NCBI RefSeq assembly: GCF_008086345.1
Contig: NZ_CP043006.1
Span: 2,788,032-2,852,031, forward strand
Direction: 5' to 3'
DNA from: Chitinophaga sp. XS-30
GTDB lineage: Bacteria; Bacteroidota; Bacteroidia; Chitinophagales; Chitinophagaceae
DNA: 64,000 nucleotides
A program made the translations under genes and the position numbers. How positions within the stretch are numbered: position 1 is the first letter of the stretch; each line of letters opens with the position of its first letter. The notes beneath the pieces are model-generated. The model saw only the letters and a program-made list of their open reading frames with translations. It had not been told where the DNA came from and ran no database searches. Positions 53,205-63,400 of this stretch are shown one piece after another.

Positions 53205-54371
53205 GTGAAAATAGCTAACGTAGAGGCGTTTTGGTTACGCTGTCCCATTCCCGGGGAAAAACAACATACTTCGGATTATGGATTGCTGACCGATTTTGAT
53301 ATGACGCTGGTAGTCATCACAACGGATGAAGGACTTCAGGGATTCGGGGAAGCAAAAGCTGCAGTGGGATCATCAGGAGGATGCGCATCCATTGCATACT
53401 GTATCGAAAAGGAGTTGAAGCCCATGCTGCTGGGCAAGTCTGTCAGGAATATCACCCGTCTTTGGGAGGAGATGTACAACGGCACGCGGGACCATTACGC
53501 CCTGGCAAGAGGAAGAAAGTTCCCGATCCTGGGCAGGCGCGGGCTGACAATATCTGCGATGAGCGGTATTGATACCGCGTTGTGGGACCTGAAAGGCAAA
53601 ATGCTGAACGTACCCGTGGTGGATCTGCTCGGTGGGGCATGCCGGGACAGGATGCCGGCCTATGCAAGCGGTGGCTGGGCTGATGTGAACAATATCGGCG
53701 CACAGTTGAAAGCTTATGTGGACAAGGGCTTTGAGGGCGTAAAAATGCGCGTTGGCGTGATGGATGGTACCGTTCAGAAAAGCATAGACAGGGTAAAAGC
53801 GGCACGGGCCGCGCTGGGGCCGGATATCAAATTGATGACGGATGCGCACGGAACTTTCAGCGTACCCGAGGCGAAGCAGTTTTGCAGAGGGGTGGAAGAT
53901 TGTAATGTCTATTGGTTTGAGGAGCCCATCAGTCCGGACAACAGAAAGGGGACCGCAGAGGTGAGGGCTTCCACACACATCCCCATCGCCGCCGGTGAAA
54001 GTGAATATACCAGTTTTGATATACAGGACCTTTTACAACTAAGGGCAATTGACGTTGTACAACCGGATGCGGCTATCATTGGCGGTATTTCAGAAGCGAT
54101 GCGCGTAGGGCATCTTGCCGGTGTAAACCAGGTAGAACTGGCGCCTCATTGCTGGGGTTCTGCCTTTTCTTTCATGGCGGGGGTAACCGTAGCGTTTGCC
54201 TCACCTTCGGCAACCATCATTGAGTTTTCCCTTGGAGGAAATCCTATGATGTACGACCTGGTGAAGGAACGGATCACTGTTACGAATGGCGAGATCGCCG
54301 TGCCAACCGCACCCGGATTAGGCGTAACACCAGACTGGGATTTTGTGAAGCAGTTCAAGCAGCCTGTTTAA
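53205..54371 (+). CDS. Mandelate racemase/muconate lactonizing enzyme family dehydratase
   Basis: A 388-residue enolase-superfamily enzyme with GTG start, 3 bases after the epimerase. Metal ligands are visible at Asp213 (MTDAHGTFS), Glu239 or Glu240 (YWFEEPISP) and Glu265 (AAGESEYTS). The catalytic base motif is Lys180-x-Arg182 (GVKMRVG) where most members have KxK, and His315 lies in LAPHCWGSAF. A Lys-x-Arg plus His pattern fits sugar-acid dehydratases of the galactarate/altronate kind better than muconate enzymes, but the substrate cannot be named. The N-terminal capping domain includes RGRKFPILGRRGLTISAMSG. It should dehydrate an aldonate to a 2-keto-3-deoxy acid. Confidence 0.9.
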   Translation: MKIANVEAFWLRCPIPGEKQHTSDYGLLTDFDMTLVVITTDEGLQGFGEAKAAVGSSGGCASIAYCIEKELKPMLLGKSVRNITRLWEEMYNGTRDHYALARGRKFPILGRRGLTISAMSGIDTALWDLKGKMLNVPVVDLLGGACRDRMPAYASGGWADVNNIGAQLKAYVDKGFEGVKMRVGVMDGTVQKSIDRVKAARAALGPDIKLMTDAHGTFSVPEAKQFCRGVEDCNVYWFEEPISPDNRKGTAEVRASTHIPIAAGESEYTSFDIQDLLQLRAIDVVQPDAAIIGGISEAMRVGHLAGVNQVELAPHCWGSAFSFMAGVTVAFASPSATIIEFSLGGNPMMYDLVKERITVTNGEIAVPTAPGLGVTPDWDFVKQFKQPV

Positions 54372-54381
54372 ATGATCTATT

Positions 54382-54873
54382 ATGGCAAAAGCACTTAAAA
54401 TCAACCACGTTACACTCATTGTAGACAACCTGGAAAAAGCAGGGGCCTTCTATCAGCAGGAACTCGGCCTGGAACCGCTGCCGGCTTTCCGGTTCGACTA
54501 TCCCGTGATGTTTTTCCGGTTTAACGATGAGCAGCAACTGCATATTTCGGAATGGGAGGACCGTACTTCATTTCGCGGGCATATCTGCGTGCAGGTAGAT
54601 GATTTCAGCAGCATCTTTTTTCGCATGAAAGCACTGCAGGCCATTGACATAAATCCCTGGGGGAAGGTGAGGAAGCTGCCGGACGGGGCCATGCAGATGT
54701 TTGTACGCGATCCTGCCGGTAACCTGGTGGAAATTTCCTCCGTACCCGGAGCGGAAGTGGATCCCCGGATATTCGAAGACGATTTATACGAAGAAGGGCT
54801 GTATGTTTCGAACAGGAACGACTTCAGAGGATACAGGTCTGATGACGCTACGCTATATCATAATAACCCATGA
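54382..54873 (+). CDS. VOC superfamily protein, metal-binding type
   Basis: A 163-residue glyoxalase-fold protein. Unlike the VOC protein at 7.5 kb it keeps likely metal ligands: His9 in KINHVTLIVDNLE, His in QLHISEWEDR, His in FRGHICVQVDDF and Glu in AGNLVEISSVPG. It is encoded between the dehydratase and hydroxyacid dehydrogenase, overlapping the latter by 4 bases, so a step in the same pathway is likely, perhaps isomerisation or cleavage of a keto-acid intermediate. The precise reaction is unknown. Confidence 0.85.
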   Translation: MAKALKINHVTLIVDNLEKAGAFYQQELGLEPLPAFRFDYPVMFFRFNDEQQLHISEWEDRTSFRGHICVQVDDFSSIFFRMKALQAIDINPWGKVRKLPDGAMQMFVRDPAGNLVEISSVPGAEVDPRIFEDDLYEEGLYVSNRNDFRGYRSDDATLYHNNP

Positions 54874-55805
54874 GGAAAAACGTATTGTTGCTTGAATCCA
54901 TTGCAGACGAAGCATTAGCTGTGCTCCGGGAAAATGTGAACGTATTCACAGGATACGATGAGGGCAGTTTGAAAGATGTTTTGAGCAAAGTGGAAGTGCA
55001 TGCCATCATTACAAGGGGTAAGAAACGGATCGATAAGGCTTTGATGGATGCATGCCCGCTTTTGGAAGTGGCGGCGCGGAGCGGTGTTGGACTGGATAAT
55101 GTAGATGTAACCGAAGCAACGGCAAGAAAGATACGGGTGATCAATGCACCGGGCAGTAATGCGGCTACCATTGCAGAGCATACCCTCGCCCTGATGCTGA
55201 TGCTGATGCGCAACCTGTATGGATCGGTGGAGCGTGTCAGGCAGAACGACTGGAACTGGCGCAATCAATATGCAGGCGATGAGCTGAATGGCAAAACCCT
55301 CGGCATCCTGGGCATGGGGAATATCGGAAAGCGCGTGGCCAGGCTGGGAGAGGCATTCGGGATGGAGGTGCTGTACTGGAGCCGGTCGGATCAGAACAGG
55401 TCTATGGAGGAGGTATTGCAACAGGCTGATGTAGTGAGCCTTCACCTGCCTTTGGATAAAGAAACGGAAAATATAATAGGAGCAAAGCAGCTGGCTTTAA
55501 TGAAACCCGGCGCATTTCTCGTCAATACCGCAAGAGGCGCATTGATCGACCACGCAGCACTATTGGATGCTTTGAACACGCAGAAGATCGCAGGTTTTGG
55601 GGCGGATGTGCTGCCGGACGAGCCGCCTGTTCAGAGCCTCCCGCTTGTACAGCATGCGCGTGCCATCGTTACGCCGCATACTGCCAGCCTTACAGCCGCT
55701 ACCTACCGGCGGATGTGCCTGCTTACCGTGAACAATGTTGTGGCAGTGCTTGCAGGCCGTGAGCCGGAATGGAACAGTGTATATAATCGTAACGCGTTTG
55801 TATGA
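54870..55805 (+). CDS. D-2-hydroxyacid dehydrogenase (phosphoglycerate dehydrogenase-like)
   Basis: A 311-residue NAD(P)-dependent enzyme. Substrate-domain motifs are RSGVGLDNVDVTEA and NAPGSNAATIAEHTLALML. The nucleotide fold has LGILGMGNIGKRVARLG. Catalytic Arg is in LVNTARGALID, Glu in VLPDEPP and His in IVTPHTASLT. It lacks the ACT domain of biosynthetic SerA and lies in a catabolic operon, so it most likely reduces or oxidises a keto-acid intermediate such as a glyoxylate- or hydroxypyruvate-type product. It overlaps both neighbours by 4 bases. Confidence 0.9.
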   Translation: MRKNVLLLESIADEALAVLRENVNVFTGYDEGSLKDVLSKVEVHAIITRGKKRIDKALMDACPLLEVAARSGVGLDNVDVTEATARKIRVINAPGSNAATIAEHTLALMLMLMRNLYGSVERVRQNDWNWRNQYAGDELNGKTLGILGMGNIGKRVARLGEAFGMEVLYWSRSDQNRSMEEVLQQADVVSLHLPLDKETENIIGAKQLALMKPGAFLVNTARGALIDHAALLDALNTQKIAGFGADVLPDEPPVQSLPLVQHARAIVTPHTASLTAATYRRMCLLTVNNVVAVLAGREPEWNSVYNRNAFV

Positions 55806-56683
55806 TAATCAATATCCCTGGTATGATGAACACTTTTTACATCGGTTTGTTATTAACGCTCAGCACCGGTTTGGGCTGTATCTCATCTCCGCAGCATGCA
55901 AAAAAGCCACTCGTTGTTTTTGTGTGCGGAGACCATGAATACAGTGGTGAGGAAACGCTGCCTGTCATTGCGGCGGAGCTGGAAAAGAATTATGGTATGA
56001 GGACCATCGTGCTCAAATCCTCTCCGGACCATAACAGCGAAGAGAATATCCCCGGCCTGGAAGCCCTGAAGGATGCGGACCTGGCTGTATTCTACCTGCG
56101 CTGGCGAAGGCTTCCTCCGGAACAGCTTGCCCATATTGAAGCATACCTGGAAACAGGAAAACCTGTGATGGGTTTCCGCACCACCACGCATGCATTCAAT
56201 TTTCCCAAGGGGCATGCCAGCGAGAAATGGAACGCCTTTGGGGAATTTGCCTTGAATGCGCCTCCGGGCTGGGGCGGAAAAGCCAGACATACGCACTATG
56301 GGCATAGCAGCAGCACAGATGTAAGCATCGTTCCCGAAGAAGCCGGTCATCCTGTTCTGACAGGCGTAGCAAAGGATTTCCACGTTCGCTCATGGTTATA
56401 TCATGTAGTGCCGGATTATCCCGTTAAGGGTTCCACGTCACTGCTTACCGGCAAAGCCGTAAATCCGGAAAGAGCCGCAGTGGAGAACCCGGTGGCCTGG
56501 ACCGGCACCAATTCATTCGGAGGAAAGATTTTTATGACCACGCTCGGGCATCCGGAAGATTTCAGGATAGCAGCTTTTCAGCGGCTCGTGATCAATGCCA
56601 TTCACGACGAACTGGGGCTGGAAGTACCAAAGGAATGGAAAGGCCAGATAGATATCCAGGTGCCTTACCGCGTTGCTAAATAA
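55802..56683 (+). CDS. ThuA-like domain lipoprotein
   Basis: A 293-residue exported protein. The N-terminus has a hydrophobic stretch ending STGLGC, a probable lipobox, and the body is a ThuA-like (class I glutamine-amidotransferase fold) domain with FVCGDHEYSGEETLPVIA, DLAVFYLRWRRLPPEQL, PVMGFRTTTHAFNF and a closing MTTLGHPEDFRIAAFQRL. ThuA proteins take part in trehalose or other sugar utilisation in some bacteria, and here the domain is common next to PVC-type heme proteins. It overlaps the dehydrogenase by 4 bases and precedes the large cytochrome fusion by 14. The start may be the internal ATG at 55823 or 55826. Activity unknown. Confidence 0.85.
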   Translation: MIINIPGMMNTFYIGLLLTLSTGLGCISSPQHAKKPLVVFVCGDHEYSGEETLPVIAAELEKNYGMRTIVLKSSPDHNSEENIPGLEALKDADLAVFYLRWRRLPPEQLAHIEAYLETGKPVMGFRTTTHAFNFPKGHASEKWNAFGEFALNAPPGWGGKARHTHYGHSSSTDVSIVPEEAGHPVLTGVAKDFHVRSWLYHVVPDYPVKGSTSLLTGKAVNPERAAVENPVAWTGTNSFGGKIFMTTLGHPEDFRIAAFQRLVINAIHDELGLEVPKEWKGQIDIQVPYRVAK

Positions 56684-56697
56684 ATATTCACAGGATC

Positions 56698-59600
56698 ATG
56701 AGACTTGCAAAGACCGGCATTCTGTCGCTCATAGGGGTTGTGGCTGCAATAGTGATATTGTATGCCCTTACATTCAAAGCGTCTGCTCCCCTTGCTATTG
56801 AAAAGGGGGCGCGCATTGCATTGATCGGTAATAACCTGGGATCAAGGATGGTCCACTACGATAATTTTGAAACCGAGTTATATCTCCGCTTTCCAACGCA
56901 TGACCTTTTCATTCGTAACATGTGTGACGGAGGAGAGACGCCGGGCTTCCGGCCGCATGCCAGCAGGAACTCCCCCTGGGCTTTCCCCGGCGCGGAGAAA
57001 TTCCAGGCCGAGCGGGCAAACCTGGTGAACAGAAAAGACACTGCCAGTTGGGCCGGAATGGGAGACCCTGGTGAAGGCTTTTTTGAAACGCCTGATCAAT
57101 GGCTCACCAGGCTCAGAACAGATGTGATCATTTCCTTTTTCGGGTTTAATGAATCGTTTGCAGGAAAAGCCGGACTGGACAATTATAAAGCAGAACTGGA
57201 TGCTTTTATCAAATGGACGCTGGAGCAAAAATACAATGGCACTTCCGCACCGCAGCTGGTGATCGTTTCTCCCATTGCTTTTGAGGACCTCTCCGATAAA
57301 TACGATCTGCCGGATGGCCGGAAAGAAAATGAAAATCTCGAATTGTACACCAAAGCCATGAAAGAGGTAGCCGCGCAGCATAAAGTACTTTTCGTAGACG
57401 CATTTACGCCATCCCTGCAATGGTATAAAGAAACAGCAGCGCCATTGACCATCGATGGTTCCCAGCTGAATGAAGAAGGGTATAAAAGACTCGGGGTATT
57501 GCTGGCTGATCAGATCTTTGGAGAAGGTACGCCAGCTGCGGAAAAGAACAGAGCGCTGGTGCATGATGCAGTGATGGAAAAGAACTGGATGTGGCTGAAC
57601 GATTATAAAATTCCTAACGGCGTGCATGTTTATGGCCGCAGGTACAAACCTTACGGGCCGGATAATTTTCCCGCCGAAATAAAGAAGATCAGGGAGATGA
57701 CGGCTATCCGGGACACCGCCATTTGGCTCGCCGCTTCAAAAGGGGAGAAGATGGATGTGGAAGCTGCCGATAAACATACCAGCGTATTGCCGGAGGTTAA
57801 AACCAACTATTCACCCAGCCGCAAGAATGGCAACCTGCAGTATCGCTACGGACAGGAAGCCCTGAACAGCCTGAAAGTGGCGCCGGGTTATAAGGTTGAG
57901 CTATTTGCTTCAGAAACGGAATTCAGTGAGCTGGCTAACCCTGTGCAGTTGTCGTTTGACAACAAAGGGCGCCTGTGGGTAGCAACGATGCCTACCTACC
58001 CGCAATATAGAGTGGGAGACAAAAAGCCTGACGACAAGATCATCATCCTTGAAGATACCGATAATGATGGCAAGGCGGATAAACAAACGGTGTTCGCAGA
58101 CGGGCTCCATTTGCCGCTCGGCTTCGAGATGGCGCCGGAAGGCGTATATGTATCGCAGGGAACTGACCTGGTGCTGTTGACAGATACCGATGGAGATGAC
58201 AAAGCGGACAAGAAAGAAATTTTGCTCAGCGGCTTTGATGATCATGATTCACACCACAGCCATCATGCATTCACAACGGATGGATCGGGGGCGATCTATT
58301 CAGGAGAAGGCGTGTTCCTCCGTACCAATGTAGAAACTTCTTACGGCCCGGTATATGCTACCAACGGCGGATTTTACAGGTATGATCCGAAACGGAAGAA
58401 GCTGGAGCGCACGGCGCAACTGTCTATTCCCAATCCCTGGGGCATCACCTTCGATGAATGGGGGCAGCCTTTCTTTGCGGAAACATCCAGTCCGGATGTA
58501 CGCTGGATGCTTCCGGGAACAGTATTGCCAAGGTATGGGCAGGCTACGCACAAATCCCGGCAACTGATAGAAGAGAAACATCTGGTACGGCCTACATCGG
58601 GTATTGAGATCGTATCAAGCCGGCATTTCCCGGATGAAGTACAGGGCGACCTGCTGATCAATAATACCATTGGCTTCCTGGGAACAAAACAGCATACGCT
58701 GGAAGATGATGGAACGGGTTACAAAAGTCGTTTTCGTATGGACCTGCTGGTGAGCAACGATCCTAATTTCCGCCCGGTAGACCTGGAGTTTGCGCCCGAC
58801 GGTTCGCTATACGTGGTGGATTGGCACAATATCCTCATCGGGCATATGCAGCATAATGCGCGGGACCCTTTACGGGATCACTCGCATGGGAGGATCTACC
58901 GCGTTACTTATCCTGCCAGGCCGCTGGTGAAACCGGCAAAGATAGCGGATGCCAGTATCGAAGAACTCTTTGAGAACCTTAAACTGCCGGAGTACAGAAC
59001 GCGCTACAGGACCCGCCGGGAACTGAGGGGCCGCGACATGCCTGCAGTGCTGGACAAACTGGCAACCTGGATAGCGGCGCTGGATACCAGCGATCCCCGG
59101 TATGAACACCATTTGCTCGAAGGGCTTTGGGTGAGCTGGGGAATGGGTAAAGCAGATCAAAGACTTTTAAAGCAGCTGCTGAAAGCGAAGGAGTACCGTG
59201 TAAGGGCCGCAGCAGTGCAGGTAGTGCGGTACACCGGGCATCAGGTGCCTGATCAGGCGGATCTGCTGGTGGCCGCAGCCAGGGATGAAAGTAGCCGCGT
59301 AAGGCTGATGGCTATTGTGGCCGCTTCCTGGATCGGTAAAGAAAAAGGCCTTCCCGTTCTTGCAGCCGCCAGTGAATTGCCGATGGACAGCTGGATGGTG
59401 CCTGCATACAGAACGGCCGAAGCACATTTAAACGGGCGGAATGTACAGAGAGAAAGGGAGAAAAAGGAAAGCACTGAACTTAAAGGTGCAGCGTTGGCAT
59501 TGTTCAACCAGGGGGAAATTATTTATAACAAGGAAGGATATTGCAGAACCTGCCATCAGCCTGATGGCGAAGGGCTCACGGCTTCCGGTTTTCCTCCCCT

Positions 59601-59910
59601 TGCATCTACTGACTGGGTAACAGGAAGTGAAGAAAGGCTGATCAAACTGGTGCTTAAAGGACTGATGGGACCAATAAACGTAAATGGCAAAATGTATCCG
59701 GGACAGGTGCCGATGACACCTTTTGGCGGATTGCTGAAAGATGAGGAAGTAGCAGCGGTATTGACTTACGTCCGCAACTCTTTCGGGAATAACGGCCCCG
59801 TTGTTTCCCCGGAGAAAGTGAAAAAAGTGAGGCAGGCCATAGAAAGTAAAAAAGATTTTTATACCACGGAGCAGTTGCTTAAAGAACATCCCATGGAAAG
59901 GATGCGATAA
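56698..59910 (+). CDS. SGNH hydrolase / PVC-type heme-binding dehydrogenase fusion with cytochrome c
   Basis: A 1070-residue exported protein, anchored or secreted by one N-terminal helix (about 8-27). Residues 35-275 form an SGNH/GDSL-like domain (ARIALIGNNLGSRM, IISFFGFNESFAGKAG). Residues 395-760 are the PVC-type membrane-bound dehydrogenase propeller (VAPGYKVELFASETEF, DTDNDGKADKQTVFADGLHL, HHSHHAFTTDGSGAIYSGEG, SLYVVDWHNILIGHMQHN). HEAT-like helices follow (about 800-920). A cytochrome c domain closes it with Cys949-x-x-Cys952-His953 and axial Met1006 (GQVPMTPFGG). Such proteins oxidise sugars or sugar derivatives and pass electrons to the respiratory chain. It is the last gene of the operon. 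The hydrolase part may free the sugar from an ester. Confidence 0.88.
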   Translation: MRLAKTGILSLIGVVAAIVILYALTFKASAPLAIEKGARIALIGNNLGSRMVHYDNFETELYLRFPTHDLFIRNMCDGGETPGFRPHASRNSPWAFPGAEKFQAERANLVNRKDTASWAGMGDPGEGFFETPDQWLTRLRTDVIISFFGFNESFAGKAGLDNYKAELDAFIKWTLEQKYNGTSAPQLVIVSPIAFEDLSDKYDLPDGRKENENLELYTKAMKEVAAQHKVLFVDAFTPSLQWYKETAAPLTIDGSQLNEEGYKRLGVLLADQIFGEGTPAAEKNRALVHDAVMEKNWMWLNDYKIPNGVHVYGRRYKPYGPDNFPAEIKKIREMTAIRDTAIWLAASKGEKMDVEAADKHTSVLPEVKTNYSPSRKNGNLQYRYGQEALNSLKVAPGYKVELFASETEFSELANPVQLSFDNKGRLWVATMPTYPQYRVGDKKPDDKIIILEDTDNDGKADKQTVFADGLHLPLGFEMAPEGVYVSQGTDLVLLTDTDGDDKADKKEILLSGFDDHDSHHSHHAFTTDGSGAIYSGEGVFLRTNVETSYGPVYATNGGFYRYDPKRKKLERTAQLSIPNPWGITFDEWGQPFFAETSSPDVRWMLPGTVLPRYGQATHKSRQLIEEKHLVRPTSGIEIVSSRHFPDEVQGDLLINNTIGFLGTKQHTLEDDGTGYKSRFRMDLLVSNDPNFRPVDLEFAPDGSLYVVDWHNILIGHMQHNARDPLRDHSHGRIYRVTYPARPLVKPAKIADASIEELFENLKLPEYRTRYRTRRELRGRDMPAVLDKLATWIAALDTSDPRYEHHLLEGLWVSWGMGKADQRLLKQLLKAKEYRVRAAAVQVVRYTGHQVPDQADLLVAAARDESSRVRLMAIVAASWIGKEKGLPVLAAASELPMDSWMVPAYRTAEAHLNGRNVQREREKKESTELKGAALALFNQGEIIYNKEGYCRTCHQPDGEGLTASGFPPLASTDWVTGSEERLIKLVLKGLMGPINVNGKMYPGQVPMTPFGGLLKDEEVAAVLTYVRNSFGNNGPVVSPEKVKKVRQAIESKKDFYTTEQLLKEHPMERMR

Positions 59911-60440
59911 CAGTAGAAGAGGAAAGAACAAAACTATAGGAACAACATAACGTTTTAAGAAGAAATGCTGATGGGTCATATCCGCGATTTTGTAGGATAG
60001 TAGCTATTGTTGATGTTTTTTTATCTAAATAGAAAGGTTTCTTTTTTCTTTTTAATAATTGAATTAGTTTAGTTGGAGTTACTCTTTTTTGTGTGTATTG
60101 ATTTGTAAAATTCCATAGCCTTTCAGCATAAATTGAAGTTCAACAGACCTAACATTCGTTCACCCTTAATTGTGTTTTTGAAAAATCAGGTTGTAACAGT
60201 TGTGAAAGTTCCACGAATATGATCATGCAATTGATGCGTGCATAAAGAACTGTACAGCCCTGCAAATCTATTATTGAGATCAAGACTGATATTTCATTTT
60301 ACCATTATTAACCAATAATCTGTTTTCTCGAACTGAGGCATGAAACGGAGGGGGAAAGGTACGCCCTGATCCTGTATGCTGTTGTCCGGTCCACGTTATC
60401 TGCCCTTTTAACACGCAATTATTTTCTTAATTCTAACACG
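59911..60440. other. AT-rich intergenic region before the second SusC gene
   Basis: 530 bases without a supported gene. The first half (about 59995-60130) is T-rich, including long T runs near 60017-60060; AGAAA/TTTCT followed by T (60031-60042) might be a weak terminator for the catabolic operon. No exact TAnnTTTG box was found. The SusC promoter probably lies in the second half. Confidence 0.4.
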
Positions 60441-60446
60441 ATGTGT

Positions 60447-63400
60447 ATGAGTAAAAAACTACGCCTCGGCACGGCATGCCTATGCATGCTCCTGTCTTGC
60501 TGTTTACATTTTTCCGATGCTTATTCCCAAGACAGGTCCTCCGTTATCGGAACGGTGAAAGACTCTACCGGCACACCGCTTCCCGGCGTCAGCGTAATGG
60601 TGACCGGTACTAAATCCAGGGGAACTGCTACTGATGCGAACGGCAAGTTTGTACTGGAGATAAGCGCCGGTGAGATGCTGCTGTTCAAATTCATCGGGTA
60701 TCAGGAGCAGGTCATCACCGTCACTGACCTGAAGAAAGAACTGACTATTGTACTGCGGTCAGCGGAGACAAAACTGGATGATGTGGTGATCACGGCTTTT
60801 GGAAAAAAGCAGATCAAAGAATCTGTAGTAGGTTCTGTATCCACTATTACTCCCGGTAACCTCAGAACAGCAGCCAGTAATCTTACCAATGCCCTGGCAG
60901 GGCAGGTGGCGGGTGTGATCGGCTTCCAGTCCAGCGGGCAGCCGGGCCTGGATAATTCCAACTTTTTCATCAGGGGCGTTACCACGTTCGGTTACCGCCA
61001 GAACCCGCTGATCCTGATAGATAACGTGGAGCTTACCGCTAACGATCTTGCCCGTTTGCAGGTGCAGGATATTGCCAGCTTTTCCATATTGAAAGATGCC
61101 AGTGCCACGGCATTGTATGGAGCAAGAGGGGCCAATGGTGTTATTCTCGTTACCACCAGGGAAGGTAAATCCGGGAAGACGCAGCTGAATGTAGTGCTGG
61201 AGAACGCCATCTCGCAACCCACCAAAACCATCAAACTGGCAGATCCTGTTACTTACATGAAACTGTATAATGAAGCCAGTACCACGCGTGACCCGCTGCA
61301 ACCCATCGTTTTTGATGCGGATAAAATATACAATACGGAGCAGACCATGAAGAATGCTCCGGGTAGCAATGGTTACGTATATCCGGCTGTGGACTGGCTG
61401 GATATGCTGTTCCGGAAAACCACCACTACCCAGCGGGCGAATGTGAATGTCAGCGGCGGCGGAGAATTTGCCCGTTACCTGGTCTCTGCTTCCCTGAGTA
61501 ATGACAATGGTATGCTGAAGCGGGATGCGGCCAATAATTTTAACAACAACGTGAACTACAAGAACTATCAGTTACGGTCCAACGTAAATGTGAAGCTCAC
61601 CAAATCAACGGAACTGGTATTAAGGTTGTGGGGCAATTTCAATGACTACAACGGCCCCATTACCAACGACGCTTCGTTCTCTTCTGACCTGTACAGCGCG
61701 GCGGTGCATACCAGTCCGGTGCTCTTTCCGGCATTCTATCAGCCGGATTCGGCCAACCGCCTGACACAGCATATCCTGTTCGGCAATTCCAGCCAGACGG
61801 GCACCGGTTCGGGCCAGAACAACGGTGTTGGCTATTCCAATCCCTATGCGCAAATGCTGAGAGGGTACAAACGTTTCTCCGAGTCCCGCATGTCCGCTAC
61901 CGTAGAGTTGCACCAGGACCTGGATTTTATCACACCCGGACTAAAGGCGCATGGCTTCTTTAATACCAACCGGTATTCCTATTTCGATAATACAATGGCC
62001 TACAACCCATTTTATTATAACGTGCTGCCCGGAGATTACAACAGGGCAGATAATACATACAAGCTCACCTGGCTGAATTCACTGCCGGGCGGTGTATTTC
62101 AGGGCAGCCCCGGTTCCGGCAATAATGGAGCGGCCACGGAATACCTGGTGTATTCGCCCGGAAGAAAGGATGCCAATACCTTCCTGCAATTCCAGGCGCA
62201 ACTGGAATATTCCAAACAGCTGAACGATCATAATATTTCCGGCTCGCTGATCACGATAAGGCAGCAAAGGCTGGTGGCCAACGGGGTTGATCCAAATACC
62301 CGGCAGCCCAGCTTGCAGTATTCATTGCCTTACAGGAATATGAACCTTGCCGGAAGAGCCACCTATAATTATGCTTCCCGCTATTTCCTGGAATTCAACT
62401 TCGGGTATAATGGCTCGGAACGTTTCTCTGAAAATAACCGGTATGGTTTCTTCCCCACCATCGGCGCCTCCTGGATCGTTTCACGGGAAAAGTTCTGGGG
62501 CGAAGGCTTGACGGATATTGTGAGCTCTCTTAAACTAAGGGCGAGTTATGGCTTGAGTGGTAATGATGATATCGGCAGCCAGCGTTTCTTTTATTTGTCT
62601 GATGTAAACCTTACCGCAGGCAACGGTTCCTCCTTTGGTTTAAATAACGGATATAACCGCAGTGGTGTAAGGATCAATAACTATGAGAACAGGAACGTGA
62701 CCTGGGAAACGGCCAAAATATTCAACACCGGGATCGAAATGACGTTGCTCAGGAATTTCGATCTGATTGCGGAATATTGGACGCAGGACCGCAGCAACAT
62801 CCTGATGAGCCGGAACATCCCGTCCAGTATGGGCCTGGAAGCAGGTATCCTTACCAATGTAGGTACGGTGGAAGTGCAGGGGCTGGACCTTACGGCGAAT
62901 TACAACAAAGACTTTTCAAGGAATTTCAGGGTGCAGTTCATGTCCAACTTTACCTTTTCCAAAGGAAAGTATGGTGTATATGAAGAGCCGGAGTATGCAG
63001 AACCATGGCGGTATGTTTCAGGTACTATGCTGGGCCAGCAGTTCGGCTACATTGCGGAGCGCCTCTTTGTAGATGACAAGGAAGCTGCCGCTTCGCCCGT
63101 TCAGCAGTTTGGCGGCAATGCGGTGAGAGGAGGGGATATCAAGTACCGCGACCTGAACGGAGATGGTCGCATCACCGTAGCGGACCGTGCGCCGATTGGC
63201 TTGCCCACTACACCGCAGATCATGTATGGCTTCGGTTTTTCCGTGAATTATAAAGGCCTTGAAATAAATGCACGGTTCCAGGGGCAGTCGAATGTTTCTT
63301 TTTTTATAGATCCCCGCTCCGTGAGCCCTTTCATTATACCGCCTTCTCCCCAGATACAAAGCCAGAGCCAGGTGCTGCAGGCATTTGCGGACGATCACTG

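Noticed and set aside
60019..60060. T-rich stretch after the catabolic operon as a strong terminator
   Set aside because: Only a 5-bp stem (AGAAA/TTTCT) precedes it; kept as a weak possibility in the intergenic note.
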